Source: Anaerolineales bacterium UBA1429 (lineage in GTDB: Bacteria; Chloroflexota; Anaerolineae; UBA1429). From it: a stretch of DNA of 5,560 bases. The first letter of the stretch is position 1; each line of letters starts with the position of its first letter. The stretch is from contig DCTX01000026.1 in the NCBI GenBank assembly GCA_002329325.1, positions 36,336 through 41,895 on the forward strand, written 5' to 3'. The notes under the pieces were generated by a model. The model had not been told where the DNA came from and ran no database searches. It saw nothing but the letters and a program-made list of their open reading frames with translations. The translations under genes were made by a program, and so were the position numbers. Below are positions 1 to 5,560 of the stretch, in pieces.

Positions 1-689
1 AACCCGCCGATGATGCCCGAGCGAGCGTAGGGCACCACGGCCCGCCAGATGGTCTCCCAGCGGGTGGCGCCCAGGGCCAGCATGGCCTCGCGCTGGTCGG
101 CAGGCACGGCCCGCAGCACGTCGCGGGCCACCGCCGTGGCATAGGGCAGGATCATGATGGCCAGGATGGCGACGGCGGCCATCATCCCGATGCCGATGGG
201 TGCGCAACCGAAGAGGGGCAAAAACCCGAGCCGGGCGTTCAGGCTCGTCTGGATCGGGTCGCGCAGCAGGGGGACCAGCACATAGAGGCCCCACAGCCCA
301 TAGACCACGCTGGGGACCGAGGCCAGCAGCTCGATCAGGAAGGAGAGGGGACGATCCAGCCAGGGGGGCGCCATCTCGGCCAGGAAGATGGCCGCCAGCA
401 GCCCCAGGGGCGCGGCGATGGTCAGGGCCAGGAGCGATGAGACCACCGTGCCAAAGATGGCCGGCAGGGCCCCATAGTGGTCAAAGACCGGATCCCAGCG
501 GCTCTCGGTCACAAAGCGCAGGCCATACGTGGCCAGGCTCAAGCGAGAACCATCGAACAGCTCGTACACCAGCAGCAGGATGAGCAAGACCAACGTGGCG
601 GCCATGAGCCAGCTCCAGCCGCGAAAGATCGCGTCGCCTATCCTTGTGCCCGCCAGCGAGATACGGCGCGGCAACGGTCTGCTCTGCAT
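1..689 (-). CDS. pstC: Phosphate ABC transporter permease PstC (3' end missing)
   Basis: This is one of the two membrane channel subunits of the PstSCAB phosphate importer. The window holds the first 229 codons; the C-terminal part lies beyond the left edge (complete PstC proteins are about 290-330 residues). Seen: a short basic N-terminus, a hydrophobic segment at about 28-43, then the ABC permease domain starting near residue 75 (ALPAIFGTVVSSLLAL), further membrane segments at about 114-141 and 168-190, and the cytoplasmic EAA loop at about 195-220 (core EAMLALGATRWETIW) that docks on the ATPase PstB. The start ATG (687-689) is preceded by AAGGGGAG with five-base spacing. It lies 144 bp downstream of pstS on the same strand, the usual pstS-pstC order, so co-transcription from the pstS promoter is likely; pstA and pstB are expected further left. 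The assignment to PstC rather than PstA rests on position and on sequence resemblance. Confidence 0.93.
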   Translation of the reverse strand, partial: MQSRPLPRRISLAGTRIGDAIFRGWSWLMAATLVLLILLLVYELFDGSRLSLATYGLRFVTESRWDPVFDHYGALPAIFGTVVSSLLALTIAAPLGLLAAIFLAEMAPPWLDRPLSFLIELLASVPSVVYGLWGLYVLVPLLRDPIQTSLNARLGFLPLFGCAPIGIGMMAAVAILAIMILPYATAVARDVLRAVPADQREAMLALGATRWETIWRAVVPYARSGIIGG

Positions 690-777
690 GCTCACTCCCC
701 TTCCCTCCCCCGGTCGGCCCCGGCCATGGCAGCGCCAGGATGCCGGTGGTACTTGTGCGGCCCCTCGCCGATGCGCC

Positions 778-815
778 CCGAGGGGGCCGGCCCACAGGCG
801 CCCTGGCCCCCTCGG
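778..815 (-). repeat. Intercistronic stem-loop between pstS and pstC
   Basis: Two perfect 11-base complementary arms (CCGAGGGGGCC at 778-788 and GGCCCCCTCGG at 805-815) enclose a 16-base loop. It starts 19 bp after the pstS stop on the transcribed (minus) strand. No T-run follows on that strand, so it is not a standard intrinsic terminator. An RNA hairpin here would more likely protect the pstS message from 3' decay or partly attenuate transcription, making more PstS than PstC. That role is inferred from what similar hairpins do after binding-protein genes in other ABC transporter operons. Confidence 0.55.
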
Positions 816-833
816 CGGCTGTTCACCTGGCTA

Positions 834-2009
834 CTACTCGGTCGGCACGGGCTGGCCGCCGTCGCAGGTGATGCCATCCAGCCGCGCCAGCACCATGGCC
901 TTGACGGCGGCGCCCAGCGGGGCATAGTGCAGCTCCAGCGCCGCCGCGTCGCCCGCGTCGCTCAGCGCCCAGTGCACGAACGAGTTCAGCTCGCGCGCCT
1001 TGGAGCAATCCGGCATGTCCTCGTACACCAGCAGGAAGGTGTAGCCCGCGATGGGGTACGAATCGTCGCCCGGGGCATTCACCAGGAGCTGGCCCAGGTC
1101 CTCGGGCATCTCGGCCACGGCCGCGTCCGAGGCGGCGGTGGTGCTCTCCAAACTGGGCGCGATCAGGTTGCCGGCACGGTTCACCACCGAGGCGTAGGCG
1201 AGCTTGTTCTCGGTGGCATAGGCCAGCTCCACGTAGCCGATGCTGCCCGGCTGCTGGCTGATGAGCCCGGCCACGCCCTCGTTGCCCTTGCCGCCCAGGC
1301 CCACGGGCCACTCGACGGAGGTGCCCGCCCCCACGTTGTTCTGCCACTCTTCGCTCACCTGGCTCAGGTAGCTGGTGAAGATGAAGGTGGTGCCAGAGCC
1401 ATCGGAGCGACGCGCCACCAGGATCTCCTGCTCGGGCAGGCTGGTCTCAGGGTTCAGGGCCTCCAGGGCGGGATCATCCCAGCGGGTGATCTTGCCCAGG
1501 AAGATGTCCGCGATCACTTCGGGGGTGAGATGCAGACCGGTGGGGATCGCCTCGCCAGAGGCGTCCGGGACGTTGTAGGCCAGCACCACGGCGCCCGCCA
1601 CCATCGGGAGCTGCATCAGGCCCGGGGCGTCCGCCTTCATCTGGTCGTTCAGCAGGGCATCCGAACCGGCGAAATCCACGGTCTTGGCCGTGATCTGGCG
1701 GATGCCGCCGCCGGAGCCGATGGACTGATAGTTGATGCGGGCGGTGGGGTTCACGAACGCGTACTCGTAGAACCAGCGGGAGTAGAGCGGATAGGGGAAG
1801 CTGGCCCCTGCGCCAGTGAGCTGCACCGAGCCGGGGGCCGGGCGCTCCGCCGGGGGCGCCTCCGTTTCGACCACCTTCTCCACCTCGGCGACGACGGTCT
1901 CCTTGACGACCTTCTCCACCACTTCCTTCTCTGCGGGGCTTGTGGACCCACAGGCGCTCAGCGAAAGGGCCAGAGCCAACAGAACCGCCACGATCCAGAT
2001 TCGACGCAT
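834..2009 (-). CDS. pstS: Phosphate-binding lipoprotein PstS
   Basis: This is the extracytoplasmic phosphate receptor that delivers phosphate to the PstCA channel. It is complete, at 391 residues. Seen: a signal peptide with lipobox LSAC, lipidated Cys at residue 20; a Val/Glu/Lys-rich tether at about 26-52; then the periplasmic-binding-protein fold from about residue 64. Ligand-site motifs match the family: TGAGASFP (65-72), SIGSGGG (97-102 area), DFAGSD (112-117) and ARRSDGSGTT (199-208), the last carrying the Arg, Ser, Gly and Thr that contact phosphate in E. coli PstS. GLGGKGNEG (237-245) and GSIGYVELAYA (255-265) are further family signatures. The start ATG has GGAGG four bases upstream; the gene ends in tandem TAG codons (834-836 and 831-833). 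It is first in the operon with pstC and lies just downstream of the Pho box at 2064-2107. Confidence 0.96.
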   Translation of the reverse strand: MRRIWIVAVLLALALSLSACGSTSPAEKEVVEKVVKETVVAEVEKVVETEAPPAERPAPGSVQLTGAGASFPYPLYSRWFYEYAFVNPTARINYQSIGSGGGIRQITAKTVDFAGSDALLNDQMKADAPGLMQLPMVAGAVVLAYNVPDASGEAIPTGLHLTPEVIADIFLGKITRWDDPALEALNPETSLPEQEILVARRSDGSGTTFIFTSYLSQVSEEWQNNVGAGTSVEWPVGLGGKGNEGVAGLISQQPGSIGYVELAYATENKLAYASVVNRAGNLIAPSLESTTAASDAAVAEMPEDLGQLLVNAPGDDSYPIAGYTFLLVYEDMPDCSKARELNSFVHWALSDAGDAAALELHYAPLGAAVKAMVLARLDGITCDGGQPVPTE

Positions 2010-2048
2010 CTTGCCTCCATCATGTTCGCATTCTCTTCTCTCAGCGTC

Positions 2049-2054
2049 AGGGTA
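2049..2054 (-). promoter_or_regulatory. Possible -10 element of the pst promoter
   Basis: On the minus strand TACCCT lies 11 bp downstream of the last TTAA core of the Pho box and about 40 bp before the pstS ATG. PhoB-type promoters usually lack a good -35 and place the activator repeats there, so the position is right. The match to TATAAT is only 3 of 6, so this is a weak call made on position. Confidence 0.3.
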
Positions 2055-2063
2055 CCACGGCGG

Positions 2064-2107
2064 CTTTAACGGCCGATGAAACCCGCTTTAACGGCGGGTA
2101 AAGCGCG
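2064..2107 (-). promoter_or_regulatory. Pho box: four 11-bp direct repeats upstream of pstS
   Basis: Read on the minus strand, the core TTNA occurs four times in exact 11-bp register: TTTA (2102-2099), TTAA (2091-2088), TTCA (2080-2077) and TTAA (2069-2066). Two of the repeats share the 11-mer GCCGTTAAAGC. Eleven-bp direct repeats with a TT-rich core are the signature of PhoB/PhoP-class response regulators: TTAACA-like units in Bacillus, GTTCACC-like units in Streptomyces, TGTCA-like units in E. coli. The box ends about 55 bp upstream of the pstS start, and a PhoB-type regulator is encoded at 5131-5560. Two dimers could bind side by side. The repeats are seen directly; the binding protein is inferred. 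Confidence 0.75.
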
Positions 2108-2174
2108 GCAGGCCCGGGGCCCGCGGCTAGCGGGCGGCGCCGGGCCGAACGCGGCTGTCTCGCCCGGTTTGCTA

Positions 2175-2203
2175 TTGACAAGCGGGGCGTGCCATGCTAT
2201 ACT
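2175..2203 (+). promoter_or_regulatory. Housekeeping-type promoter of the membrane protein/regulator operon
   Basis: A perfect -35 TTGACA (2175-2180), a 17-bp spacer and a -10 TATACT (2198-2203) with an extended -10 TG at 2195-2196. This is a near-consensus promoter for the main sigma factor. Transcription should start near 2210, giving a leader of about 65 bases before the ATG at 2275. Such a strong promoter implies that control comes from repression, which fits the palindrome overlapping the start site. Confidence 0.82.
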
Positions 2204-2205
2204 GC

Positions 2206-2223
2206 CTGCAGAGTACTCTGCAG
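2206..2223. promoter_or_regulatory. 18-bp perfect palindrome over the transcription start, probable operator
   Basis: CTGCAGAGTACTCTGCAG is a perfect 18-bp inverted repeat without a spacer. It begins two bases after the -10 element and covers the predicted +1 near 2210. Because the left arm lies at or before +1, the transcript would carry an incomplete copy, so a DNA site for a dimeric repressor is more likely than an RNA hairpin. The small winged-helix protein encoded second in the operon (2918-3244) is the obvious candidate ligand, giving autorepression; this pairing is inferred. Confidence 0.65.
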
Positions 2224-2274
2224 CGCAAAGTTCTTTGTCGTCAGGATCGAGGGAAGGGAAAGGAGCGCGGAGCG

Positions 2275-2916
2275 ATGCCTCAACAGGTGGATCTGCAAGA
2301 GGCGCAGAGGAAGGTGTTCCGGTCGGTATCGCAAGAGGATGGGCTGTGGGATGTGTTGATGGGTTGCTTCCTCTTGCCGTTCTCGTTGGCGCCCCTGCTC
2401 AGCGAGCCGCTGGGCGACTTTTGGAGTTCGATGGTCTTTCTGCCCTTCTGGGGCCTGGTGGCCCTGGCCATCTGGCAGGTCCGCAAGAGCCTGGTGGCCC
2501 CCCGCATCGGCGTGATCCGCCTGGGCGCGCCCCACAAGCGCAGGCTGACCCGTCTGTGGCTCGTTTTGCTGGCGATCAACCTCGTCGCCCTGGTCCTCGG
2601 GCTGATCGTCTTCTGGAGCCCCGCGCTGGCCGGGCAGATCGCCCTACCCGTCCTGGGGCTGATCCTGCTGCTGATGTTCAACGTGGCGGCCATCCTGCTG
2701 GAATATCCGCGGCTCCATGTGTACGGGTTGCTGGGGTTCGCCGCCCCCCTTGTTGGCGAGTGGCTGTACCGGGAGCACGGGATCTCGCACCATGGGCTTC
2801 CCCTCACCTTTGGCGTCGCCGCGGGGATCATGATCCTCACCGGCCTGGTGGTGTTCGCCCGCCTGCTGCGCAGCAGCCCGTTGCCCGAGCAGGCCGACTC
2901 TTCACAGGGGATGTGA
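2275..2916 (+). CDS. Uncharacterised six-segment integral membrane protein
   Basis: A 213-residue membrane protein that I cannot place in a named family. Seen: a charged N-terminal stretch of about 23 residues (EAQRKVF, then SQEDGLWDVLMG), six hydrophobic segments at about 25-42, 48-68, 93-114, 119-143, 147-164 and 174-197, a basic loop between segments 2 and 3 (APHKRRLTR at 85-93), and a short polar C-terminus. There is no signal peptide, ATPase motif or catalytic motif. The ATG at 2275 is chosen because AAAGGAG (2259-2265) precedes it by nine bases; the in-frame ATG at 2194 lies inside the promoter and cannot be on the message. It is the first gene of an operon with the winged-helix regulator, whose start is one base beyond its stop, so the two are probably translated in step and work together. 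Confidence 0.85.
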   Translation: MPQQVDLQEAQRKVFRSVSQEDGLWDVLMGCFLLPFSLAPLLSEPLGDFWSSMVFLPFWGLVALAIWQVRKSLVAPRIGVIRLGAPHKRRLTRLWLVLLAINLVALVLGLIVFWSPALAGQIALPVLGLILLLMFNVAAILLEYPRLHVYGLLGFAAPLVGEWLYREHGISHHGLPLTFGVAAGIMILTGLVVFARLLRSSPLPEQADSSQGM

Positions 2917-2917
2917 G

Positions 2918-3244
2918 ATGGGCCAACAAACAGAAGGCCCGGACCTGCTGCCACTGGGGGATCTCGACCCCATCATCCACGCACCGGCGCGCCTGGCGAT
3001 CCTGACCTACCTCTATGTGGTCGAGAGTGTGGACTATGTCTTTCTGATGCGGCAGACGGGCCTCACATGGGGCAACCTCTCCAGCCACCTGGCCAAGCTG
3101 GAGGAGGCAGGGTATGTCGCCGTGGAGAAAGAGTTTCAGGGCAAAAAGCCCCACTCGATGGTCCACCTCACCGATCGTGGGCGCGAAGCCTTTCGGGAGT
3201 ACAGGCGCAGCATGCAGCAGGTGCTGAACGACCTGCCGGATTGA
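2918..3244 (+). CDS. Small winged-helix transcriptional regulator (HTH_34 / ArsR-MarR-like)
   Basis: A 108-residue protein that is almost wholly a winged helix-turn-helix DNA-binding domain. Seen: helix 1 at about 18-37 (DPIIHAPARLAILTYL), helix 2 at about 38-48 (YVFLMRQTG), recognition helix at about 50-66 (TWGNLSSHLAKLEEAGYV), a wing at about 70-86 with a basic GKKP turn and HLTDRG, and a C-terminal helix at 88-104 likely used for dimerisation. This order and the phrases LTxGNLSxHLxKLEEAGYV and LTxxGREAFxEY are typical of the winged-helix family Pfam calls HTH_34. There is no added ligand domain and no Cys-rich metal site. AGGGGA lies six bases before the ATG. The gene follows the membrane protein after one base. 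It probably binds as a dimer, with the 18-bp palindrome at 2206-2223 the likeliest target; the inducing signal is unknown. Confidence 0.88.
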   Translation: MGQQTEGPDLLPLGDLDPIIHAPARLAILTYLYVVESVDYVFLMRQTGLTWGNLSSHLAKLEEAGYVAVEKEFQGKKPHSMVHLTDRGREAFREYRRSMQQVLNDLPD

Positions 3245-3287
3245 CGCCGACATGGGGCGGCCGCGCCGCTCGCCTCAGAAGGTCGAA

Positions 3288-3315
3288 CTCCCCTCTCTCG
3301 CGCGAGAGAGGGGAG
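3288..3315. terminator. 28-bp perfect palindrome between convergent genes, possible two-way terminator
   Basis: Two 14-base arms (CTCCCCTCTCTCGC and its complement) abut without a spacer; as RNA this gives a 12-bp stem with a GCGC tetraloop on either strand. It lies 43 bp after the regulator stop and 51 bp after the kinase stop (minus strand), the right place to end both convergent transcripts. The sequence after it is only mildly T-rich on each strand, so termination without Rho is not certain. Hairpins built on CCCCTCTC arms also occur as dispersed intergenic repeats in GC-rich genomes, which is the main alternative. Confidence 0.5.
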
Positions 3316-3342
3316 CTCTGTCTTCGGCCGGTTCTTCGCCCT

Positions 3343-3368
3343 GGGGCGGCGCCGCAGGGGCGGCCCCT
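3343..3368. repeat. GC-rich palindromic cluster at the kinase 3' end
   Basis: A 10-bp palindrome GCGGCGCCGC (3346-3355) is followed at once by the short inverted repeat AGGGGC-G-GCCCCT (3356-3368), which takes in two bases of the kinase stop codon (3367-3369). The unit GGGGCGGC occurs three times in this gap, at 3254-3261, 3343-3350 and 3357-3364. It may be a decayed intergenic repeat or part of the kinase transcript's end structure. In so GC-rich a context chance is a real possibility. Confidence 0.3.
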
Positions 3369-5127
3369 ACCCGGCGACGAGGACGCTAAAGTAGAACGTG
3401 CTGCCCTGACCTTCGGTGCTCTCCGCCCAGATCTCGCCGCCGTGGGCCTGGACGATGTGCTTGGCGATGGCGAGGCCCAGCCCCGTGCCCCGCCCCGTGC
3501 GCGAGGGATCGGCCCGGTAAAAGCGCTCAAAGATGCGCGGCAGCGCCTCCCGCGCGATGCCCTGGCCCGTATCGGCGACGGATACGATCACGCGACCCTC
3601 GGCGGGCGAGGCGCTCACGCGGACGCGCCCCCCCTCCGGCGTGTACTTGATGGCATTGTGAACCACGTTGGTGACCACCTGCCCCAGCCGGTCTACATCC
3701 GCCAGGATCATCGGCAGGCCCTCCGGCAGGGCGATCTCCAGCGTCAGGCCAGCGCGCTCCGCCTGGGGCCGCAGTCGCTCCACCGAGGGCACGATGACAT
3801 CTGCCAGGACCACGGGCGCCAGCACCATGGGCACCTGGCCCGATTCGATGCGCGAGAGCTCCTGCAGCTCGCGCACCATCTGGGTCAGCGTATCGACCTC
3901 GGCATCCACCAGATCCAGGAAGTGGAGCGCTGCCGGGGGATCCTCCAGCGCCCCCTCGCGCAGCGTATCCGCCAGGGCGCGCAGCGAGGCCAGGGGTGTG
4001 CGCAGCTCGTGGGAGATGTTGCTCATGAACTCCCGCCGGATCGTCTCCAGGCGTTTGATCTGGCCCAGGTCCTGCAGCACCATCAGGCAGGCGCCCGATT
4101 CGGCATCGGTGCGCAACGGCGTGGCGATCACCTGGAAGAAGAGCCGCCGTTGGCCCAGTTCAACCAGCTCCACCTGCTCCTCGCGGTCGCGCAGGCAATC
4201 CTGCAGGACGCCGATGAGCTGATGGTCGCGCACCACCTGGGCAAAGGAGCGCCCCACCAATCCCTGGGCGGGCAGGTTCAGCATGCGCCTGGCCGAGGGG
4301 TTCACCATGCGCACCCGGGCGTCGGCGTCGGTGATGATGATGCCATCGGCCATATGTTCGACGATGGCCGCCGATTCCGAGCGCTCGTGTTCCAGGGCCC
4401 GGATCGTCTCACGCAAGCGGCCGGCCATGGCGTTCAGATCACGGGTGAGGGCGCCCACTTCATCCACCGAGTGAGGCAGCACGTGGACGGCCAGATCGCC
4501 CTCGGCCATGCGCTGCACCACGCCCGTCAGCCGGCGAATCGGGCGGGCGGTGGCCTCGGCGATGCCATAGCCCAGGAGCAGCGCCAGAAGGACGATCGCC
4601 CCGGCTGCCAGGGCGACGTTGCGGCGCAGGCGGCCCACGTCCCGGTCGATGTCGCGCAACGCCACCGACGCCCGCGCAATGCCCAAGAGCGCATCGCCAT
4701 CGCGCACGGGAACCGCCACGTACAGCATCTCCTGCTCTGCGGTCTCGCTGTAGCGGGTGGCGACGCCACGCCCCTCGTGCAGGGCCTGCTGCACCTCCGG
4801 GCGGTAGAGATGGTTCGCCAGGCCGGCCGGGTCGACGGCCGAATCGCCCCAGACCTGGCCGTCGGCCCCGATCAGGGTGACGCGGGCGCCGGTGAGAGCG
4901 CCGATCTCGCCGGCCATCTGGCGTACGCGCTCCCGGTCGGCGGCCTGCAGGGCGGGACGCGCCAGCTCGCCTGCCAGTTGCGCCTCGCCGGTCAGCCGCG
5001 ATGTCAGGTTCTCGAGGTAGGTGTCATGGGCATAGCGCGCCACATAGAGGGCGATGCCCAGCATGGCGGCGGCGATCAGCAGAGCATAGGGGATGGCGAT
5101 GCGGGCGCGGATGCTCTTGAAGGCCAT
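3367..5127 (-). CDS. phoR: PhoR-type sensor histidine kinase
   Basis: A 586-residue membrane sensor kinase, close in length and layout to Bacillus PhoR (about 580). Seen in order: membrane segment 1 at about 10-30; an extracytoplasmic domain at about 31-168 that looks like the small Cache-like sensors of this group; membrane segment 2 at about 170-190; HAMP at about 190-245 (ARPIRRLTG, MAEGDL); PAS at about 250-340 (ADGIIITDADARVRMVNPSA); HisKA with the H-box SNISHELRTPLASL, phosphoacceptor His373; and HATPase with the N-box HNAIKYTPEGG (Asn491), G1 DTGQGI (519-524), F-box ERFYRAD and G2 GTGLGLAIAKHI (547-558). All catalytic motifs are intact. The ATG follows the response-regulator stop by three bases and has GAGGG seven bases upstream, inside that gene's end. 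The nearby Pho box and pstS support a phosphate role, but other envelope sensors share this layout, so the symbol is likely rather than certain. Confidence 0.88.
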   Translation of the reverse strand: MAFKSIRARIAIPYALLIAAAMLGIALYVARYAHDTYLENLTSRLTGEAQLAGELARPALQAADRERVRQMAGEIGALTGARVTLIGADGQVWGDSAVDPAGLANHLYRPEVQQALHEGRGVATRYSETAEQEMLYVAVPVRDGDALLGIARASVALRDIDRDVGRLRRNVALAAGAIVLLALLLGYGIAEATARPIRRLTGVVQRMAEGDLAVHVLPHSVDEVGALTRDLNAMAGRLRETIRALEHERSESAAIVEHMADGIIITDADARVRMVNPSARRMLNLPAQGLVGRSFAQVVRDHQLIGVLQDCLRDREEQVELVELGQRRLFFQVIATPLRTDAESGACLMVLQDLGQIKRLETIRREFMSNISHELRTPLASLRALADTLREGALEDPPAALHFLDLVDAEVDTLTQMVRELQELSRIESGQVPMVLAPVVLADVIVPSVERLRPQAERAGLTLEIALPEGLPMILADVDRLGQVVTNVVHNAIKYTPEGGRVRVSASPAEGRVIVSVADTGQGIAREALPRIFERFYRADPSRTGRGTGLGLAIAKHIVQAHGGEIWAESTEGQGSTFYFSVLVAG

Positions 5128-5130
5128 CCA

Positions 5131-5560
5131 TCAACCCTCAAAGCGGTAGCCGGCGCCCCGAACGGTGAGGATGCGCGTAGGATTGGAGGGATCGGGCTCG
5201 ATCTTTTCTCGGAGCCAGCGGACGTGCACATCCACCGTGCGGCTGCCCCCGCTGTAGCTCCAATCCCAGACGCGCTCCAGGATCAGATCGCGCGAGAGCA
5301 CCATGCCCCGGTGGCGCGCCAAGAAGAGCAGCAGATCGTACTCCTTGGGCTTGAGCGCCAGCGGCTCGCCCCCCAGGAACGCCTGGCGGCCGTCGGGATC
5401 GATGGTCAGGTCGCCAAAGGTCAGCGCCCGGTGACGCTCCACATCCGGCTCCTCCTCGGGCTCCGCCGCCTGGCTCAACATGCGGACGCGGCGCAGCAGG
5501 GCGCGGATGCGCGCCAGCAGCTCGCGCATGCCAAAGGGCTTGGTCAGATAGTCGTCGGCG
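5131..5560 (-). CDS. phoB: OmpR/PhoB-family response regulator (5' end missing)
   Basis: The last 142 codons of a response regulator; the phospho-acceptor Asp and most of the receiver domain lie beyond the right edge. Seen: the end of the receiver domain with the conserved Lys-Pro (ADDYLTKPFGMRELLARIRA), an acidic linker (AEPEEEPDVE), then a complete winged-helix effector domain of the OmpR class: LTFGDLTIDPDGRQ, LKPKEYDLLLFLARH, recognition helix in GGSRTVDVHVRWLREKIE, and the C-terminal wing RILTVRGAGYRFEG, where the protein ends. The reading frame stays open to the edge, so the internal Met near 5529 is not the start. It lies three bases upstream of the kinase gene and is its cognate partner. 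Its DNA-binding class recognises 11-bp direct repeats, matching the box at 2064-2107. Which of the names phoB, phoP or regX3 fits best cannot be decided here. Confidence 0.88.
   Translation of the reverse strand, partial: ADDYLTKPFGMRELLARIRALLRRVRMLSQAAEPEEEPDVERHRALTFGDLTIDPDGRQAFLGGEPLALKPKEYDLLLFLARHRGMVLSRDLILERVWDWSYSGGSRTVDVHVRWLREKIEPDPSNPTRILTVRGAGYRFEG

Noticed and set aside
823..1347. 174-codon open frame on the minus strand within pstS
   Set aside because: It is a shifted frame of pstS, which is intact in its own frame with all binding motifs; there is no sign of a frameshift.
477..2069. 530-codon open frame on the plus strand
   Set aside because: It lies antisense to pstS and part of pstC, both of which have clear family motifs. 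Its protein is Arg/Gly/His/Ala-rich without recognisable domains, as expected for a mirror frame of GC-rich codons.
2194..2274. Upstream in-frame ATG that would lengthen the membrane protein by 27 residues
   Set aside because: The ATG lies between the -35 and -10 elements, upstream of the expected transcript start, and has no ribosome binding site. The ATG at 2275 has AAAGGAG at good spacing.
2280..2954. 224-codon open frame on the minus strand
   Set aside because: It is antisense to the membrane protein gene, with Arg/Ser/Pro-rich low-information sequence and no ribosome binding site that I can see.
3854..3868. Inverted repeat GAGCT-CCTGC-AGCTC
   Set aside because: It lies inside the kinase coding sequence, is short, and is explained by Leu/Glu/Gln codons in that stretch.
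3668..4222. 184-codon Ser/Arg-rich open frame on the plus strand
   Set aside because: It is the complement of the HisKA/HATPase part of the kinase gene; the Ser/Arg runs follow from antisense reading of that gene.
5527..5529. Met codon as a possible start of the response regulator
   Set aside because: The frame continues upstream through the conserved DDYLTKPFG receiver segment to the window edge, so this is an internal Met of a truncated gene.

Overview
The window is GC-rich, tightly packed bacterial DNA built around phosphate sensing and uptake (a Pho/Pst locus). The best guess for the organism is a member of the Chloroflexota. This rests on the overall GC richness and on the long Val/Glu/Lys-rich tether after the lipoprotein cysteine of PstS, a style common in substrate-binding lipoproteins of that phylum. 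It is an inference, not proof. The PstS lipobox and lack of any visible outer-membrane genes do not settle the cell envelope type.

Layout from left to right. (1) Positions 1-689, minus strand: N-terminal 229 codons of the phosphate ABC permease PstC, running off the left edge. (2) 690-833: a short gap with an 11-bp perfect stem-loop. (3) 834-2009, minus: complete phosphate-binding lipoprotein PstS. (4) 2010-2274: a divergent control region. Its left half has four direct repeats in exact 11-bp register, a Pho box facing pstS. Its right half has a near-consensus extended -10 promoter facing right, with a perfect 18-bp palindrome over the expected transcription start. (5) 2275-2916 and 2918-3244, plus: a two-gene operon encoding an uncharacterised six-segment membrane protein and a small winged-helix regulator, separated by one base. 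(6) 3245-3366: convergent gap with a perfect 28-bp palindrome. (7) 3367-5127, minus: a PhoR-type sensor histidine kinase. (8) 5131-5560, minus: C-terminal part of an OmpR/PhoB-type response regulator, running off the right edge.

How it fits together: the kinase and response regulator form a two-component system that most likely senses phosphate limitation. The regulator would bind the 11-bp repeats and switch on pstS-pstC and, presumably, pstA-pstB further left. The cassette at 2275-3244 reads in the opposite direction and has its own promoter and palindromic operator. It looks like an independently regulated, probably autorepressed, module sitting inside the Pho locus. Its function cannot be read from the sequence and it is the least understood part of the window.
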